Shown here in pieces: positions 25,361-33,539 of a stretch of 64,000 bases of DNA. Every line of letters begins with the position of its first letter. Position 1 is the stretch's first letter. The position numbers were made by a program, and so were the translations under genes. Source of the stretch: Caulobacter vibrioides (GTDB taxonomy: Bacteria; Pseudomonadota; Alphaproteobacteria; Caulobacterales; Caulobacteraceae); contig NZ_CP023315.3 in the NCBI RefSeq assembly GCF_002310375.3, positions 1,426,001-1,490,000 on the forward strand, given 5' to 3'. The notes under the pieces are model-generated. The model was not told the origin of the DNA. It was given only the letters and a program-made list of their open reading frames with translations, and ran no database searches.

Positions 25361-27031
25361 ATGCCGATCAAAGTAAGTTTCACCGACCCAACAGGGCGCT
25401 ACACGTCGCAGACCGCTCTGTTGGTCAAGAACGTCGAGGCGGCTTGGGCGATGTGGGCGCCTTACTTGGCGCCATCCGACGCAACGATCGAGATCGATAT
25501 GCGGTTCGTGACGAACTACGCGAACCGAGGCGGCGGGCGGTCGACCACGTCCGTGGTCGAGACGACCGTGAACGGCGACCGCACGGCGGCTCAAGGCTCG
25601 ATCTTCGAGCTACGGACTGGAAATGATCCGAACGGGGACACGTCTGACATCGAGGTGTTCTTCGACGTCGACTTTCTGACCCAGTGGTACTTCATCGATC
25701 CGCTAGATGGCACGCCGACGCCCTCTGGCAAGAACAACCTCATTGACGTCATCGCGCACGAACTAGGTCACGCTCTGGGCTTCAACGGCTTCAGCAACGT
25801 GACGACTTTCGCGCTCGGAAACTATGCCAGCCGGTTCGACCGGCTGATCGATGTGAAGAACGGTCTGCCTTATTTCGTCGGCGAGAAGGCTGTGGCGCTC
25901 TATGGCGGGCCAGTGCCTCTCACACCGGGCAATGTCTTCCATGTCGGCAATACGACGACGCCAATCGCCACCGACCTTATGAACGGCCTGACGCTGCGCA
26001 CGGGCGTTCGCTACGAAATTAGCGGGCTCGATATCGCCATGTTCAGCGACATGGGCGCGGCGACCATCCTGGCGGACAAGCTTCTGGGTAGCGCTAGCGC
26101 CGACGTCATTAAGGGCGGAGCCGGTGGTGATGAGATCCAGGGACTAGGGGGTGACGACAGGATCGATGGGGGGCTGGGCCTCGACACCGCCGTGTACACC
26201 GGAGCCTCGATCGATTTCGCCTGGTCCAAGACTGCGGATGGCGGCTGGTCCGTGCGCGATCTTCGCGCCGGTTCACCGGATGGGACGGATACGATTAGAG
26301 GTATCGAGGTCCTGAAGTTCACGGATAAGAGCGTAAACCTCTCTAGCGTGTCCGCCGTCGCGATCGCCGGGGAGGCGCTGCTTCGGGGCGGACAAGCGGC
26401 TGCCGTGGCTGACCTGGACACCAAGCTCACCGCTGGGACCGTCACCCAGCCATCAGCAGTGGCGAGCCTCATTTCGACGGCGGCCCAGACGACTTCGGTG
26501 GCGACTTTGAGCTACCAGTTCTTTACGGGAAAGATCCCCGGCGATGTCGGTATCGACTATCTTGTTTCGCCGACGGGACCGAACCCCAACAATCTAAACA
26601 GCGCCTACTATCAGAGTTTTAATCTAGAAAATCGCTACATCAATTTCGCTGTGAACCTTGGTAAGCTTGGCGAAGGCAAGGAGAACTTCGCGAAATCATA
26701 CGGCTCGCTTACGCTTTTTGAGGCTACGAAGAAGGCCTATGCGGCAATCTTCGGAGGGACGCCGAGCGACGCCAAAGTCCACGTCTTGATCGACACGCGA
26801 GTTGACTACTTCGCCGCCTATGGCGGGGATGGCGCCAACGGTTTGGGTACCAAGGCAGCTATGGTGGGGTGGCTATTGGCTGAAGCGGTCAAAGCAGATG
26901 TCGGCGTGATGGCCCGGTCCAACTCGGCTTGGCTTCTCGACGTTTCGGATGGATCAGCGCCGTTCGCGGTCAGTATCCTTGATCCCGCGAAGGGTTACTA
27001 CAAGGCTGATTTCGTCTTCGGCGGCTCATAA
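25361..27031 (+). CDS. Secreted RTX metalloprotease with RsaA-like anchor domain (SapA-like)
   Basis: 556 residues, no signal peptide. An N-terminal metalloprotease domain has HELGHALGF (His133-Glu-x-x-His137) but a glycine where metzincins have their third histidine. Residues about 243-285 carry RTX nonapeptides (GGAGGDEIQGLGGDDRIDGG), typical of calcium-dependent type I secretion. The C-terminal region (about 375-540: YQFFTGKIPGDVGIDYLV, NLNSAYYQSFNLENRYINFA) closely resembles the N-terminal LPS-binding part of the Caulobacter S-layer protein RsaA. The S-layer protease SapA is known to have a similar layout. ATG 25361 follows GGGGGTACGGGTC; an ATG at 25319 lacks a binding site. Codon use is looser than in its neighbours. 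Confidence 0.8.
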   Translation: MPIKVSFTDPTGRYTSQTALLVKNVEAAWAMWAPYLAPSDATIEIDMRFVTNYANRGGGRSTTSVVETTVNGDRTAAQGSIFELRTGNDPNGDTSDIEVFFDVDFLTQWYFIDPLDGTPTPSGKNNLIDVIAHELGHALGFNGFSNVTTFALGNYASRFDRLIDVKNGLPYFVGEKAVALYGGPVPLTPGNVFHVGNTTTPIATDLMNGLTLRTGVRYEISGLDIAMFSDMGAATILADKLLGSASADVIKGGAGGDEIQGLGGDDRIDGGLGLDTAVYTGASIDFAWSKTADGGWSVRDLRAGSPDGTDTIRGIEVLKFTDKSVNLSSVSAVAIAGEALLRGGQAAAVADLDTKLTAGTVTQPSAVASLISTAAQTTSVATLSYQFFTGKIPGDVGIDYLVSPTGPNPNNLNSAYYQSFNLENRYINFAVNLGKLGEGKENFAKSYGSLTLFEATKKAYAAIFGGTPSDAKVHVLIDTRVDYFAAYGGDGANGLGTKAAMVGWLLAEAVKADVGVMARSNSAWLLDVSDGSAPFAVSILDPAKGYYKADFVFGGS

Positions 27032-27126
27032 GAGTTCGCTAGGCCCGCTGAGCGGAAGGGTTTCATTGCATCGATGAAACGCTTCCGTTCTTGCGCGAAA
27101 GGCGGCTTCGCGCGACATCGCTGGCC

Positions 27127-28824
27127 ATGAAGAAGATGCTTACCTGCGGCGTGATCGCCGCCGCCGTCTCCGTCGGCTTCGCGGCCCAGGCCCAGTCGAC
27201 TGCGACCAAGCCCGCGCCCAAGCTGGTGGTCGTCATCTCGATCGATCAGTTCAGCGCCAATCTCTACGCCCAGCATCGGGCTGAGGTCACCGGCGGCCTC
27301 AAGCAGCTGAGCGCCGGGATCGTCTATCCGAACGGCTACCAGTCGCACGCCTTCACCGAGACCTGCCCCGGTCACTCGACCTTGCTGACGGGCAAGCATC
27401 CCAACAAGACCGGCATCAGCGCCAACGACTGGTACGACAAGACGACCGGCAAGACCGTCTACTGCCTGGCCGATCCCAGCGTCACCCTGGCCGATGACCC
27501 CAAGGGCAGGGCGGTTTCGCCGGCCAACATGGTGGCCACCACCTATGGCGACTGGCTGAAGGCCGTCTCGCCCAATAGCCGCGTGTTCGGCGTCTCGGGC
27601 AAGGATCGCGGTGCGATCACCATGTCGGGCCACGCGGCTGATGGGCAGTTCTGGTACCAGCCGGGCTTTGGCTTCACGACCTATGTCCGCCCGGGCCAGA
27701 CCGCCGAGGCGCGTCTCAAGCCCGTCGCGGCCTTCAACGCCAAGCTGGCGGCTGATCTGAAGAAGCAGCCGTTCGTCTGGGACTACGCCAAGAGCCCGCT
27801 GGACGCGGTGACCGGGGGTGGTTCGGCCAAGCGCTGCAAGGCCCTGGAAGCCGACTATGAGACGGGCGGCCGCAAGTGGCGCGCGGCCCTGCCGATCCCG
27901 GCGGCGACCACCGAGGCGGATAAGCGCCGCGATCTCGCCGCTAGTCCGTACACGGATCAGGTGACTCTGGAGCTGGCGACCGCCCTGCGCGAGGCCTACG
28001 GCCTGGGCGACGGCCCGCAGGTGGATGTTCTGACCATCAGCCTGTCGGCCACGGACTATATCGGCCACCGCTATGGCACGCGTGGCCCGGAGATGTGCGA
28101 CCAGATCGCCCGCCTGGATGAGCGCCTGGGCGCCTTCCTCAAGGGCCTGGAGAAGGTGAAGGGCGGCGTGTTGGTCGCCCTGAGCGCCGACCACGGCGGC
28201 GCTGACATGGCCGAACGCCTGCATGGCGAGGGCTATGAATACGAGCGCGTGATCGGCAAGCCCTGGATCGCCAAGCTGAACGCCCAGGTCCGCGCCCAGT
28301 TGGGCCTATCCTGGGACCCGTTGAACGCCGAGGGCGGCCTCGACCAGATCTATGTCGTCGGTCCTGACGGCAAGGCGACCTCGGACATCGATCGCGCGCG
28401 GATCACCGCCGCAGCCCTGCCGCTGATCGTGGGCGACCCGGCCGTGGCGGGGGCCTTCGACTCAAACGCCCTGCTCACGCTGCAGCCCGCCCCCGCTGAC
28501 GCCTCGCCTGAGGAGCTGTCGCTGGCCGAGCGCCTACGCCGCAGCGTCTATCCAGGCCGGGTGGGCGACATCCTGGTCGCCTTCCGCCCGGATCGCGTGC
28601 CGGCGACCGCCGGGCCGACCTATGTGTCGACCCACGGCAGCCCCTGGGACTATGACCGCCGGGTGCCGATCCTGTTCTGGTGGAAGGGGGCTGCGCCGCA
28701 CGAGCGCGTGCTGCCGCTGGACACCGTGGACATCGCGCCGACGCTCGCCGCCGTCACCGGCGTGAAGCCGCCGGCCGACATCGACGGCAAGTGCCGGCCG
28801 CTCGTCTACGGCCAACGTTGCTAA
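27127..28824 (+). CDS. Secreted alkaline phosphatase / nucleotide pyrophosphatase superfamily (PafA-like)
   Basis: 565 residues with an N-terminal signal peptide (MKKMLTCGVIAAAVSVGFAA, cleavage after AQA). Alkaline-phosphatase fold: metal site VVVISIDQF, nucleophile Thr79 in FTETCPGHSTLLTG, second metal site SATDYIGHRYG, and SADHGGADM followed by THGSPWDYDRRVP. A Thr nucleophile with this surrounding is typical of the PhoV/PafA class of periplasmic phosphatases. It is 95 bp after the protease gene. Likely periplasmic phosphate scavenging; substrate range inferred. Confidence 0.85.
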   Translation: MKKMLTCGVIAAAVSVGFAAQAQSTATKPAPKLVVVISIDQFSANLYAQHRAEVTGGLKQLSAGIVYPNGYQSHAFTETCPGHSTLLTGKHPNKTGISANDWYDKTTGKTVYCLADPSVTLADDPKGRAVSPANMVATTYGDWLKAVSPNSRVFGVSGKDRGAITMSGHAADGQFWYQPGFGFTTYVRPGQTAEARLKPVAAFNAKLAADLKKQPFVWDYAKSPLDAVTGGGSAKRCKALEADYETGGRKWRAALPIPAATTEADKRRDLAASPYTDQVTLELATALREAYGLGDGPQVDVLTISLSATDYIGHRYGTRGPEMCDQIARLDERLGAFLKGLEKVKGGVLVALSADHGGADMAERLHGEGYEYERVIGKPWIAKLNAQVRAQLGLSWDPLNAEGGLDQIYVVGPDGKATSDIDRARITAAALPLIVGDPAVAGAFDSNALLTLQPAPADASPEELSLAERLRRSVYPGRVGDILVAFRPDRVPATAGPTYVSTHGSPWDYDRRVPILFWWKGAAPHERVLPLDTVDIAPTLAAVTGVKPPADIDGKCRPLVYGQRC

Positions 28825-28856
28825 CGGCGGTTAGGGCGACTTTTTAAGCTCTCGCA

Positions 28857-28883
28857 CACGCAGGAGGCGCAGCCTCCTGCGTG
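28857..28883 (+). other. Perfect 12-bp hairpin covering an AGGAGG
   Basis: CACGCAGGAGGC - GCA - GCCTCCTGCGTG. It lies 33 bp after the phosphatase stop and 21 bp before the next ATG. One arm contains AGGAGG and the other CCTCCT, so the element could act as a factor-dependent terminator or mask a ribosome-binding site. No U-tract follows. Confidence 0.6.
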
Positions 28884-28904
28884 CATCCTATGCGGGAGCG
28901 TTCG

Positions 28905-29153
28905 ATGAGGGCGAGACGTCGCGCGAGACGACGGTCTTTTCCGGCCGGTTGGCCGGCATTGGCCCTGGTGGCCTGCGTGTCATTGTTTTGGCTGGGCGCG
29001 CGTCTTGAGGGCGACCCGTCCGGCGGCCTTTCGACAGCCGCTGTGCTGGCCGCCTTCGTCGCGCTCTGCATCGGCCCCGTGGTGCTGGCTGTCACCGTAA
29101 TCCGGGGCGGCTTCGCAGTCTTCCGCTGGTTCTGGTTCGGCCAGGGCCAATAG
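28905..29153 (+). CDS. Small two-helix membrane protein, function unknown
   Basis: 82 residues. A strongly basic start (MRARRRARRRSFPAGW) is followed by two hydrophobic segments (about 14-32 and 46-66), with a short tail rich in Phe/Trp (FRWFWFGQGQ). ATG 28905 is chosen because CGGGAG lies six bases upstream; an ATG at 28890 and a GTG at 28881 are possible but lie on the edge of the upstream hairpin. I do not recognise a family. Confidence 0.6.
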   Translation: MRARRRARRRSFPAGWPALALVACVSLFWLGARLEGDPSGGLSTAAVLAAFVALCIGPVVLAVTVIRGGFAVFRWFWFGQGQ

Positions 29154-29168
29154 GGCGGCCACAAAAGC

Positions 29169-29199
29169 AAAACGCCCGGCTATCGGTAGCCGGGCGTTT
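29169..29199. terminator. Bidirectional terminator between small membrane gene and rpmG
   Basis: AAACGCCCGGCTA / TAGCCGGGCGTTT stem; on the minus strand it continues TTTTGCTTTTGT, consistent with termination of rpmG. Confidence 0.88.
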
Positions 29200-29225
29200 C
29201 AATGTCGTAGCGCTGAAAGGCGATC

Positions 29226-29393
29226 TTACTTGATCTTGCCTTCGCGGAATTCGACGTGCTTGCGGATGACCGGGTCGTACTTCTTCAGCACCATCTTCTC
29301 GGTCTTGGTGCGGGCGTTCTTCTTGGTGACGTAGAAGAAGCCGGTGTCCGCCGTCGAGTTCAGGCGGATCTTGATGGAAGCCGGTTTGGCCAT
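29226..29393 (-). CDS. rpmG: 50S ribosomal protein L33
   Basis: 55-residue L33: [20 protein letters not shown], then [20 protein letters not shown] and [15 protein letters not shown]. Basic, full length for the family and without the CxxC zinc pairs of the other L33 subtype. ATG 29393; stop 29226-29228 just before the terminator. Confidence 0.95.
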   Translation of the reverse strand: MAKPASIKIRLNSTADTGFFYVTKKNARTKTEKMVLKKYDPVIRKHVEFREGKIK

Positions 29394-29474
29394 GGTCGAA
29401 TCCCTGCGGTGGTCGCGCAGGTTCCCGCGCGTTGGAAATGAGAGGCGCGGAACATACTCATCGGCGGCTCAAAG

Positions 29475-29927
29475 TCAATTGCCGGCAGGACAACGCCGAT
29501 AAGGAAAATCCGCCGAGCGCTCTTGGCCGTTCACGGAGCCCTCAATCCGGGCCACCAGCGTGTCCTTGTCCGCCAGACGGTAGAGAATCCGCTGGGGAAA
29601 ATCATTCTTGGGGTTTTCGAAGGTCGCCGTATTGGCGGCCAGATCCTTCAGGGTGAACGCCGTCTCGGCCTGGCCCGATGGAATCACCACGTAGCGCAGC
29701 GCGCCGTCCTCGCCGGGCACGATCCGCATGAACTCGAATTCTCGCAGCTTGCCGTCGCGCACGCTGCGGCTCATGCCGATCATCGCCCCGCCGGCCGGGG
29801 CCAGCCACTGTTCCTCGATCTTGGTGCCGTTGGGACGAACCAGCGTCCAGCAGCCGCCCATGAAGGCCAACTTGTCGATGTCGGTGGGCGCGGCCACGAC
29901 GCTCAGGGCCATGAGGGCGGCGATCAT
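29475..29927 (-). CDS. DUF6265-like secreted protein
   Basis: 150 residues with a short hydrophobic N-terminus (MIAALMALSVVAA), a probable signal peptide. The mature part opens with LAFMGGCWTLVRPNGTKIEEQWLAP and contains AGGAMIGMSRSVRDGK and FENPKNDFPQRI, the pattern of DUF6265 (lipocalin-like, function unknown). It begins 27 bp after the Nudix gene stop on the same strand, so the two are probably co-transcribed. Confidence 0.75.
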   Translation of the reverse strand: MIAALMALSVVAAPTDIDKLAFMGGCWTLVRPNGTKIEEQWLAPAGGAMIGMSRSVRDGKLREFEFMRIVPGEDGALRYVVIPSGQAETAFTLKDLAANTATFENPKNDFPQRILYRLADKDTLVARIEGSVNGQERSADFPYRRCPAGN

Positions 29928-29954
29928 GCGAACCTCCCGAACAGCGCCTGACAG

Positions 29955-30683
29955 CTAGAGATGGGTCAGATGGCGCTTGCCGTTCAGGAAGCGCATGAAC
30001 GGGGCCGGTCGTCCAGTCTCCGCCAGTCTTTGGCCCACCTCGTGGACGACGAAACGGGTGATGTTGGGCAGGTCCAGGGCCATGGCTTCCTGGAAGTCGA
30101 CCCAGGCGATCTCGTCCAGCTCGCCGCAGTCGGGTCGGCGGTCCAGCGACAGCAGCGACTCGGCTGACGCCATGAAGAAGCGGGCGTCGAAGCGGCGGGG
30201 ACGATAGGGCGGGGTGATGGCGCGGGCCACGAAGCTCAGTGGGGCCAGGTCGGGCAGGGCGCCTTGGGCCAGGAACGGCCGCCAGGGACCGGCCCCAGGC
30301 CGCTCGTGCGCGGGCTTGGCCAGCAGGAGCCCCGTCTCCTCGAAGGTCTCGCGCACGGCCGCCAGCGCCAGGGCGCGGGCCAGGCGGGCGGGCTTGGGAT
30401 GACGCGGTTCCAGCTCCAGACGCTTGGCGACCTCAACGTCGAGCTCGGTGGCGCTGGGGGCGTCATAGTCGGTGCGGTCCACGCGTCCGCCGGGGAACAC
30501 CCACTTGTCGGGCATGAAGGCGTGGCCGCGGTTGCGGCGGCCCATCAGAAGGCGCGGCTGGGGCCCGTCGGTGCGGACGATGATCAAGGTGGCCGCATGC
30601 CGGGGCTTGAGCGCGACGCCCGTCTCGCGCGTCGCGCCGTCGTTGATGGTGTCGAATTTCGCGTCGATCGGCGGCAGGCTCAT
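29955..30683 (-). CDS. Nudix hydrolase
   Basis: 242 residues. The Nudix core is split by an insertion, as in the NUDT19/RP2p branch: WVFPGGRVDRTDYD opens it, and AAVRETFEETGLLL supplies the REUXEEXGU signature about 50 residues later. These branches often hydrolyse coenzyme A or related nucleotide diphosphates, but the substrate here is not certain. A helical C-terminal half with an ELDEIAWVDFQEA segment follows. ATG start; DUF6265 gene follows at 27 bp. Confidence 0.85.
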   Translation of the reverse strand: MSLPPIDAKFDTINDGATRETGVALKPRHAATLIIVRTDGPQPRLLMGRRNRGHAFMPDKWVFPGGRVDRTDYDAPSATELDVEVAKRLELEPRHPKPARLARALALAAVRETFEETGLLLAKPAHERPGAGPWRPFLAQGALPDLAPLSFVARAITPPYRPRRFDARFFMASAESLLSLDRRPDCGELDEIAWVDFQEAMALDLPNITRFVVHEVGQRLAETGRPAPFMRFLNGKRHLTHL

Positions 30684-30803
30684 GCGCTCAAGTTAGACCC
30701 ATCCGCGCGGCTGCATAGGGCGACGTGGCGTCAAGACAGCTTGCGCTTGACCCCTCGCGGCGACGCGCCCCAAGCTCGCGCCGCTTTTGTTGGAGGGGTT
30801 GTG

Positions 30804-32102
30804 ATGATCGGACGGATTTCGACGCTGGCGCTGGTTGCGAGCCTGGCCATGGGCGCGCCGGCGGTGGCCGCGCCTTCCAAGGCCAAGGTCGAGGCGGCCG
30901 CCAAGGCGGTCCAGCCCAAGGTCGTCGCCTGGCGGCGCGACATCCACCAGAACCCCGAGCTGGGCAACCAGGAGGTCCGCACGGCCGCCCTGATCGCCAA
31001 GGAGCTGAAGGCCCTGGGCATCGAGGTGCGCGAGAACGTCGGCAAGACCGGCGTCGTTGGCGTCCTCAAGGGCGGCAAGCCCGGCAAGGTCGTGGCCCTG
31101 CGCGCCGACATGGACGCCCTGCCGGTCGAGGAGAAGACCGGCCTGCCGTTCGCCTCCAGGGTCAAGGCGACCTGGGAAGGCCGCACGGTGCCGGTGATGC
31201 ACGCCTGCGGTCACGACACCCACGTTGCCATGCTGCTGGGCGCGGCCACGGTGCTGGCCGGCATGAAGCAGGACATCCAGGGCACGGTTGTCTTCATCTT
31301 CCAGCCCGCCGAAGAAGGCCCGCCGGCGGGCGAGGAGGGCGGCGCCAAGCTGATGATCCGCGACGGCGCGCTGGACAATCCCAAGGTCGACGCGGTGTTC
31401 GGCGTGCACATCGGCCCTGGCGATCCGCACGAGCTGAACTATCGCCCCGAAGGCTTCTACGCCTCGTCGGACCGCATCACGATCACCGTCAAGGGCCGCC
31501 AAACCCACGGCGCCCGTCCCTGGGCCGGCATCGACATGGCCAGCGTCGCCGCCGACATCATCCAGGCCACCAACCAGATCGCCGCGCGCCAGGTCGACGT
31601 CGGCGTCTCGCCGTCGGTGCTGACCATCGCCACCATCAATATGGGCTTCCGCCAGAACATCATTCCTGAGGACCTGAAGATGGAGGGGACCATGCGGACC
31701 TTCTCCAAAGAGCGCCGCGCTGACCTGATCTCCCGCATGCAGAAGTCCGTGACCGCCATCGGCGACCGCTATGGCGCCAAGGCCGAGGTGGTGTTCACCC
31801 AGCCCTATCCGGTGACCTACAACGATCCGGCCTTGTCGAAGTGGGTGAAGGGGACCCTTGAAAAGGCCTCGCCCGGCAAGGTCGACGACAACGCCGCCCT
31901 GGTCACCGGCGCCGAGGACTTCTCGATGTACGCCGAGAAGGTGCCGGGCGTGTTCATCCAGCTAGGCGGCCGCAAGGCCGATGTTCCGCGCGAGACCGTT
32001 CCGGTCAACCACTCGCCCTATTTCGACGTCGACGAGGCCGTGTTCGAGACCGGCGTGAAGGCCCACGCGTTCATGGCGCTGGACTATCTGGCGAAGAAGT
32101 AG
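30804..32102 (+). CDS. M20 family metallo-amidohydrolase (hippurate hydrolase/amidohydrolase type), secreted
   Basis: 432 residues with a signal peptide (MIGRISTLALVASLAMGAPA, cut near AVA). M20/IAA-amino-acid-hydrolase family: catalytic metal ligands in HACGHDTHVAMLLG and FQPAEEGPPAGEE, the VVALRADMDALPVEE strand, and a terminal TGAEDFSMY with a last His in VNHSPYF. The dimerisation domain contains VKGRQTHGARPW. Probably a periplasmic enzyme removing N-acyl groups from amino acids or peptides. ATG 30804 follows GGAGGGG; the much longer open frame upstream is antisense to the Nudix gene. A family A repeat starts 11 bp after the stop. Confidence 0.88.
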   Translation: MIGRISTLALVASLAMGAPAVAAPSKAKVEAAAKAVQPKVVAWRRDIHQNPELGNQEVRTAALIAKELKALGIEVRENVGKTGVVGVLKGGKPGKVVALRADMDALPVEEKTGLPFASRVKATWEGRTVPVMHACGHDTHVAMLLGAATVLAGMKQDIQGTVVFIFQPAEEGPPAGEEGGAKLMIRDGALDNPKVDAVFGVHIGPGDPHELNYRPEGFYASSDRITITVKGRQTHGARPWAGIDMASVAADIIQATNQIAARQVDVGVSPSVLTIATINMGFRQNIIPEDLKMEGTMRTFSKERRADLISRMQKSVTAIGDRYGAKAEVVFTQPYPVTYNDPALSKWVKGTLEKASPGKVDDNAALVTGAEDFSMYAEKVPGVFIQLGGRKADVPRETVPVNHSPYFDVDEAVFETGVKAHAFMALDYLAKK

Positions 32103-32112
32103 GGGCTGACAG

Positions 32113-32226
32113 ATCCTCCCCCTAGCGGGGGAGGTGGCGCGAAGCGCCGGAGGGGGAAGAGGCAAGGGCAGCAGAACTTCCCCCTCCGTCGGCTGCGCCG
32201 ACACCTCCCCCGCTGGGGGGAGGATT
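32113..32226. repeat. Family A palindromic intergenic repeat (copy 2)
   Basis: Near-identical to copy 1 (2676-2789): ATCCTCCCCCTAGCGGGGGA, then a hairpin of the GTGGCGCGAAGCGCC type, AACTTCCCCCTCCGTCGGCT, and a closing arm CCCCGCTGGGGGGAGGAT. It fills the whole space between the convergent M20 and aminotransferase genes, ending one base before the aminotransferase stop codon. Confidence 0.9.
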
Positions 32227-32227
32227 G

Positions 32228-33373
32228 TTATACTGCGCTGGCGGCCCGCGCCTCGAACCACGGCGTGATCCGCCGCAGGGCCTCTTCGACCTCGGGTGTC
32301 GAGACCGCGAAGCTGAAGCGGATGAAGCGCTTGCCTTCGACCGGGTCGAAGTCGACACCGGGCGCAGTGGCCACGCCCGTGTCGCGCAGCAGGTCCTCGC
32401 AGAAGCCCAGCGAGTCGTCGGTCAGGTGGGCGATATTGGCCCAGATGTAGAAGGCCCCGTCCGGCGGCGCGATTTCTTTCAGGCCTAGCGCGGGCAGGGC
32501 GTCGAGCATCCGCTGGCGATTGGCGCGATAGACGGCGATGTGGCCTTCCAGCTCGTCGATGCAGTCCATGGCCGCCAGGCCCGCATGCTGGGCCAGCGAA
32601 GGCGCGGTCAGGAACAGGTTGCCGACATAGGCCCGCGCCCGGTCAAGATCCTCGCCCAGCGGTGTCAGCAGCCAGCCCAGGCGCCAGCCGGCCATGCTGA
32701 AGTACTTGGAGAAGCTGTTGACGATCAGGGCGTCGGGCGCGAACTCCAGCATTGAGGGCGTGCGGCCGGTGTAGCTGAGGCCGTGATAGATCTCGTCGCT
32801 TATGATGCGGATCCCGCGCTCGCGGCAGACCTTGGCGATGGCTTCCAGTTCGGCGGGTTCGATGATCGTGCCGGTCGGATTGGCCGGACTGGCGACGATG
32901 ACGCCGGCAGGAGCGGGGTCGAGCGTGGCCAGGTGTTTGGCCGTCAGTTGGAACCGATCATCCGGCCCGCAGGCGATCTCGACCGGCTCCAGGTGCAGGG
33001 CCTTCAGGCTGTTGCGATAGGCGACATAGCCGGGCCGCGCCAGGGCGATACGGTCGCCGGGCTTGAACAGGCTGGACAGCGCCAGCACCAGGGCCGGCGA
33101 GGCGCCGCAGGTCAGGATGATCCGCTCGGGCTCGACCGTGACGCCGTACAGGGTCTGATAGCGCTGGGCGATCTTCTCGCGCAGCAGCGGGCTTTCCCAA
33201 TAGCCCATGGCTTCCTGGTCGAGGATGTCGTGCGCCTTGGCCAGCGCCTTGCTCGGCGCGCCGGTCGAGGGCTGGCCGAACTCCATGTGAATGATCGAGC
33301 GCCCCTCCATCTTCAGCTGATGGGCCAGGCGGCTGATGGCGATGGCGTGGAAGGGTTCGATCTCGGCGCGCAT
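32228..33373 (-). CDS. PLP-dependent aminotransferase (class I/II)
   Basis: 381-residue fold-type I aminotransferase. Visible landmarks: HMEFGQPSTGAP, GASPALVLALSSLFKPGD, SPANPTGTII, SDEIYHGLSY, and the PLP lysine in NSFSKYFSMAGWRLGW; a C-terminal RFSFAVS carries the carboxylate-binding Arg. Family members act on aromatic amino acids, aspartate or alanine; the sequence does not decide which. ATG 33373 is preferred because upstream codons run into a family A type repeat. Confidence 0.88.
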   Translation of the reverse strand: MRAEIEPFHAIAISRLAHQLKMEGRSIIHMEFGQPSTGAPSKALAKAHDILDQEAMGYWESPLLREKIAQRYQTLYGVTVEPERIILTCGASPALVLALSSLFKPGDRIALARPGYVAYRNSLKALHLEPVEIACGPDDRFQLTAKHLATLDPAPAGVIVASPANPTGTIIEPAELEAIAKVCRERGIRIISDEIYHGLSYTGRTPSMLEFAPDALIVNSFSKYFSMAGWRLGWLLTPLGEDLDRARAYVGNLFLTAPSLAQHAGLAAMDCIDELEGHIAVYRANRQRMLDALPALGLKEIAPPDGAFYIWANIAHLTDDSLGFCEDLLRDTGVATAPGVDFDPVEGKRFIRFSFAVSTPEVEEALRRITPWFEARAASAV

Positions 33374-33407
33374 GGCGACTGCATAGCCAGCTTTGAACCG
33401 CCGCGCA

Positions 33408-33505
33408 GCCCCCACCTGATCGCTTCGCGATCGTCCGCCCCCAAAGGTGGGCGGACGGCGCCCCTCTTCCCCCTCTGGGGGAGGAGCGCGAGGCGCGGAG
33501 GGGGC
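33408..33505. repeat. Family A related palindrome (copy 3, divergent)
   Basis: Arms AGCCCCCACCTGATCGC and GCGCGAGGCGCGGAGGGGGCT enclose an inner hairpin GTCCGCCCCC...GGGCGGAC and CCTCTTCCCCCTCTGGGGGA. It lies between the divergent aminotransferase and SGNH hydrolase genes, so it occupies their shared promoter region. Confidence 0.7.
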
Positions 33506-33539
33506 TTTGCGGCGCCGCCGGGTCATGTGAAGCAAGGGC

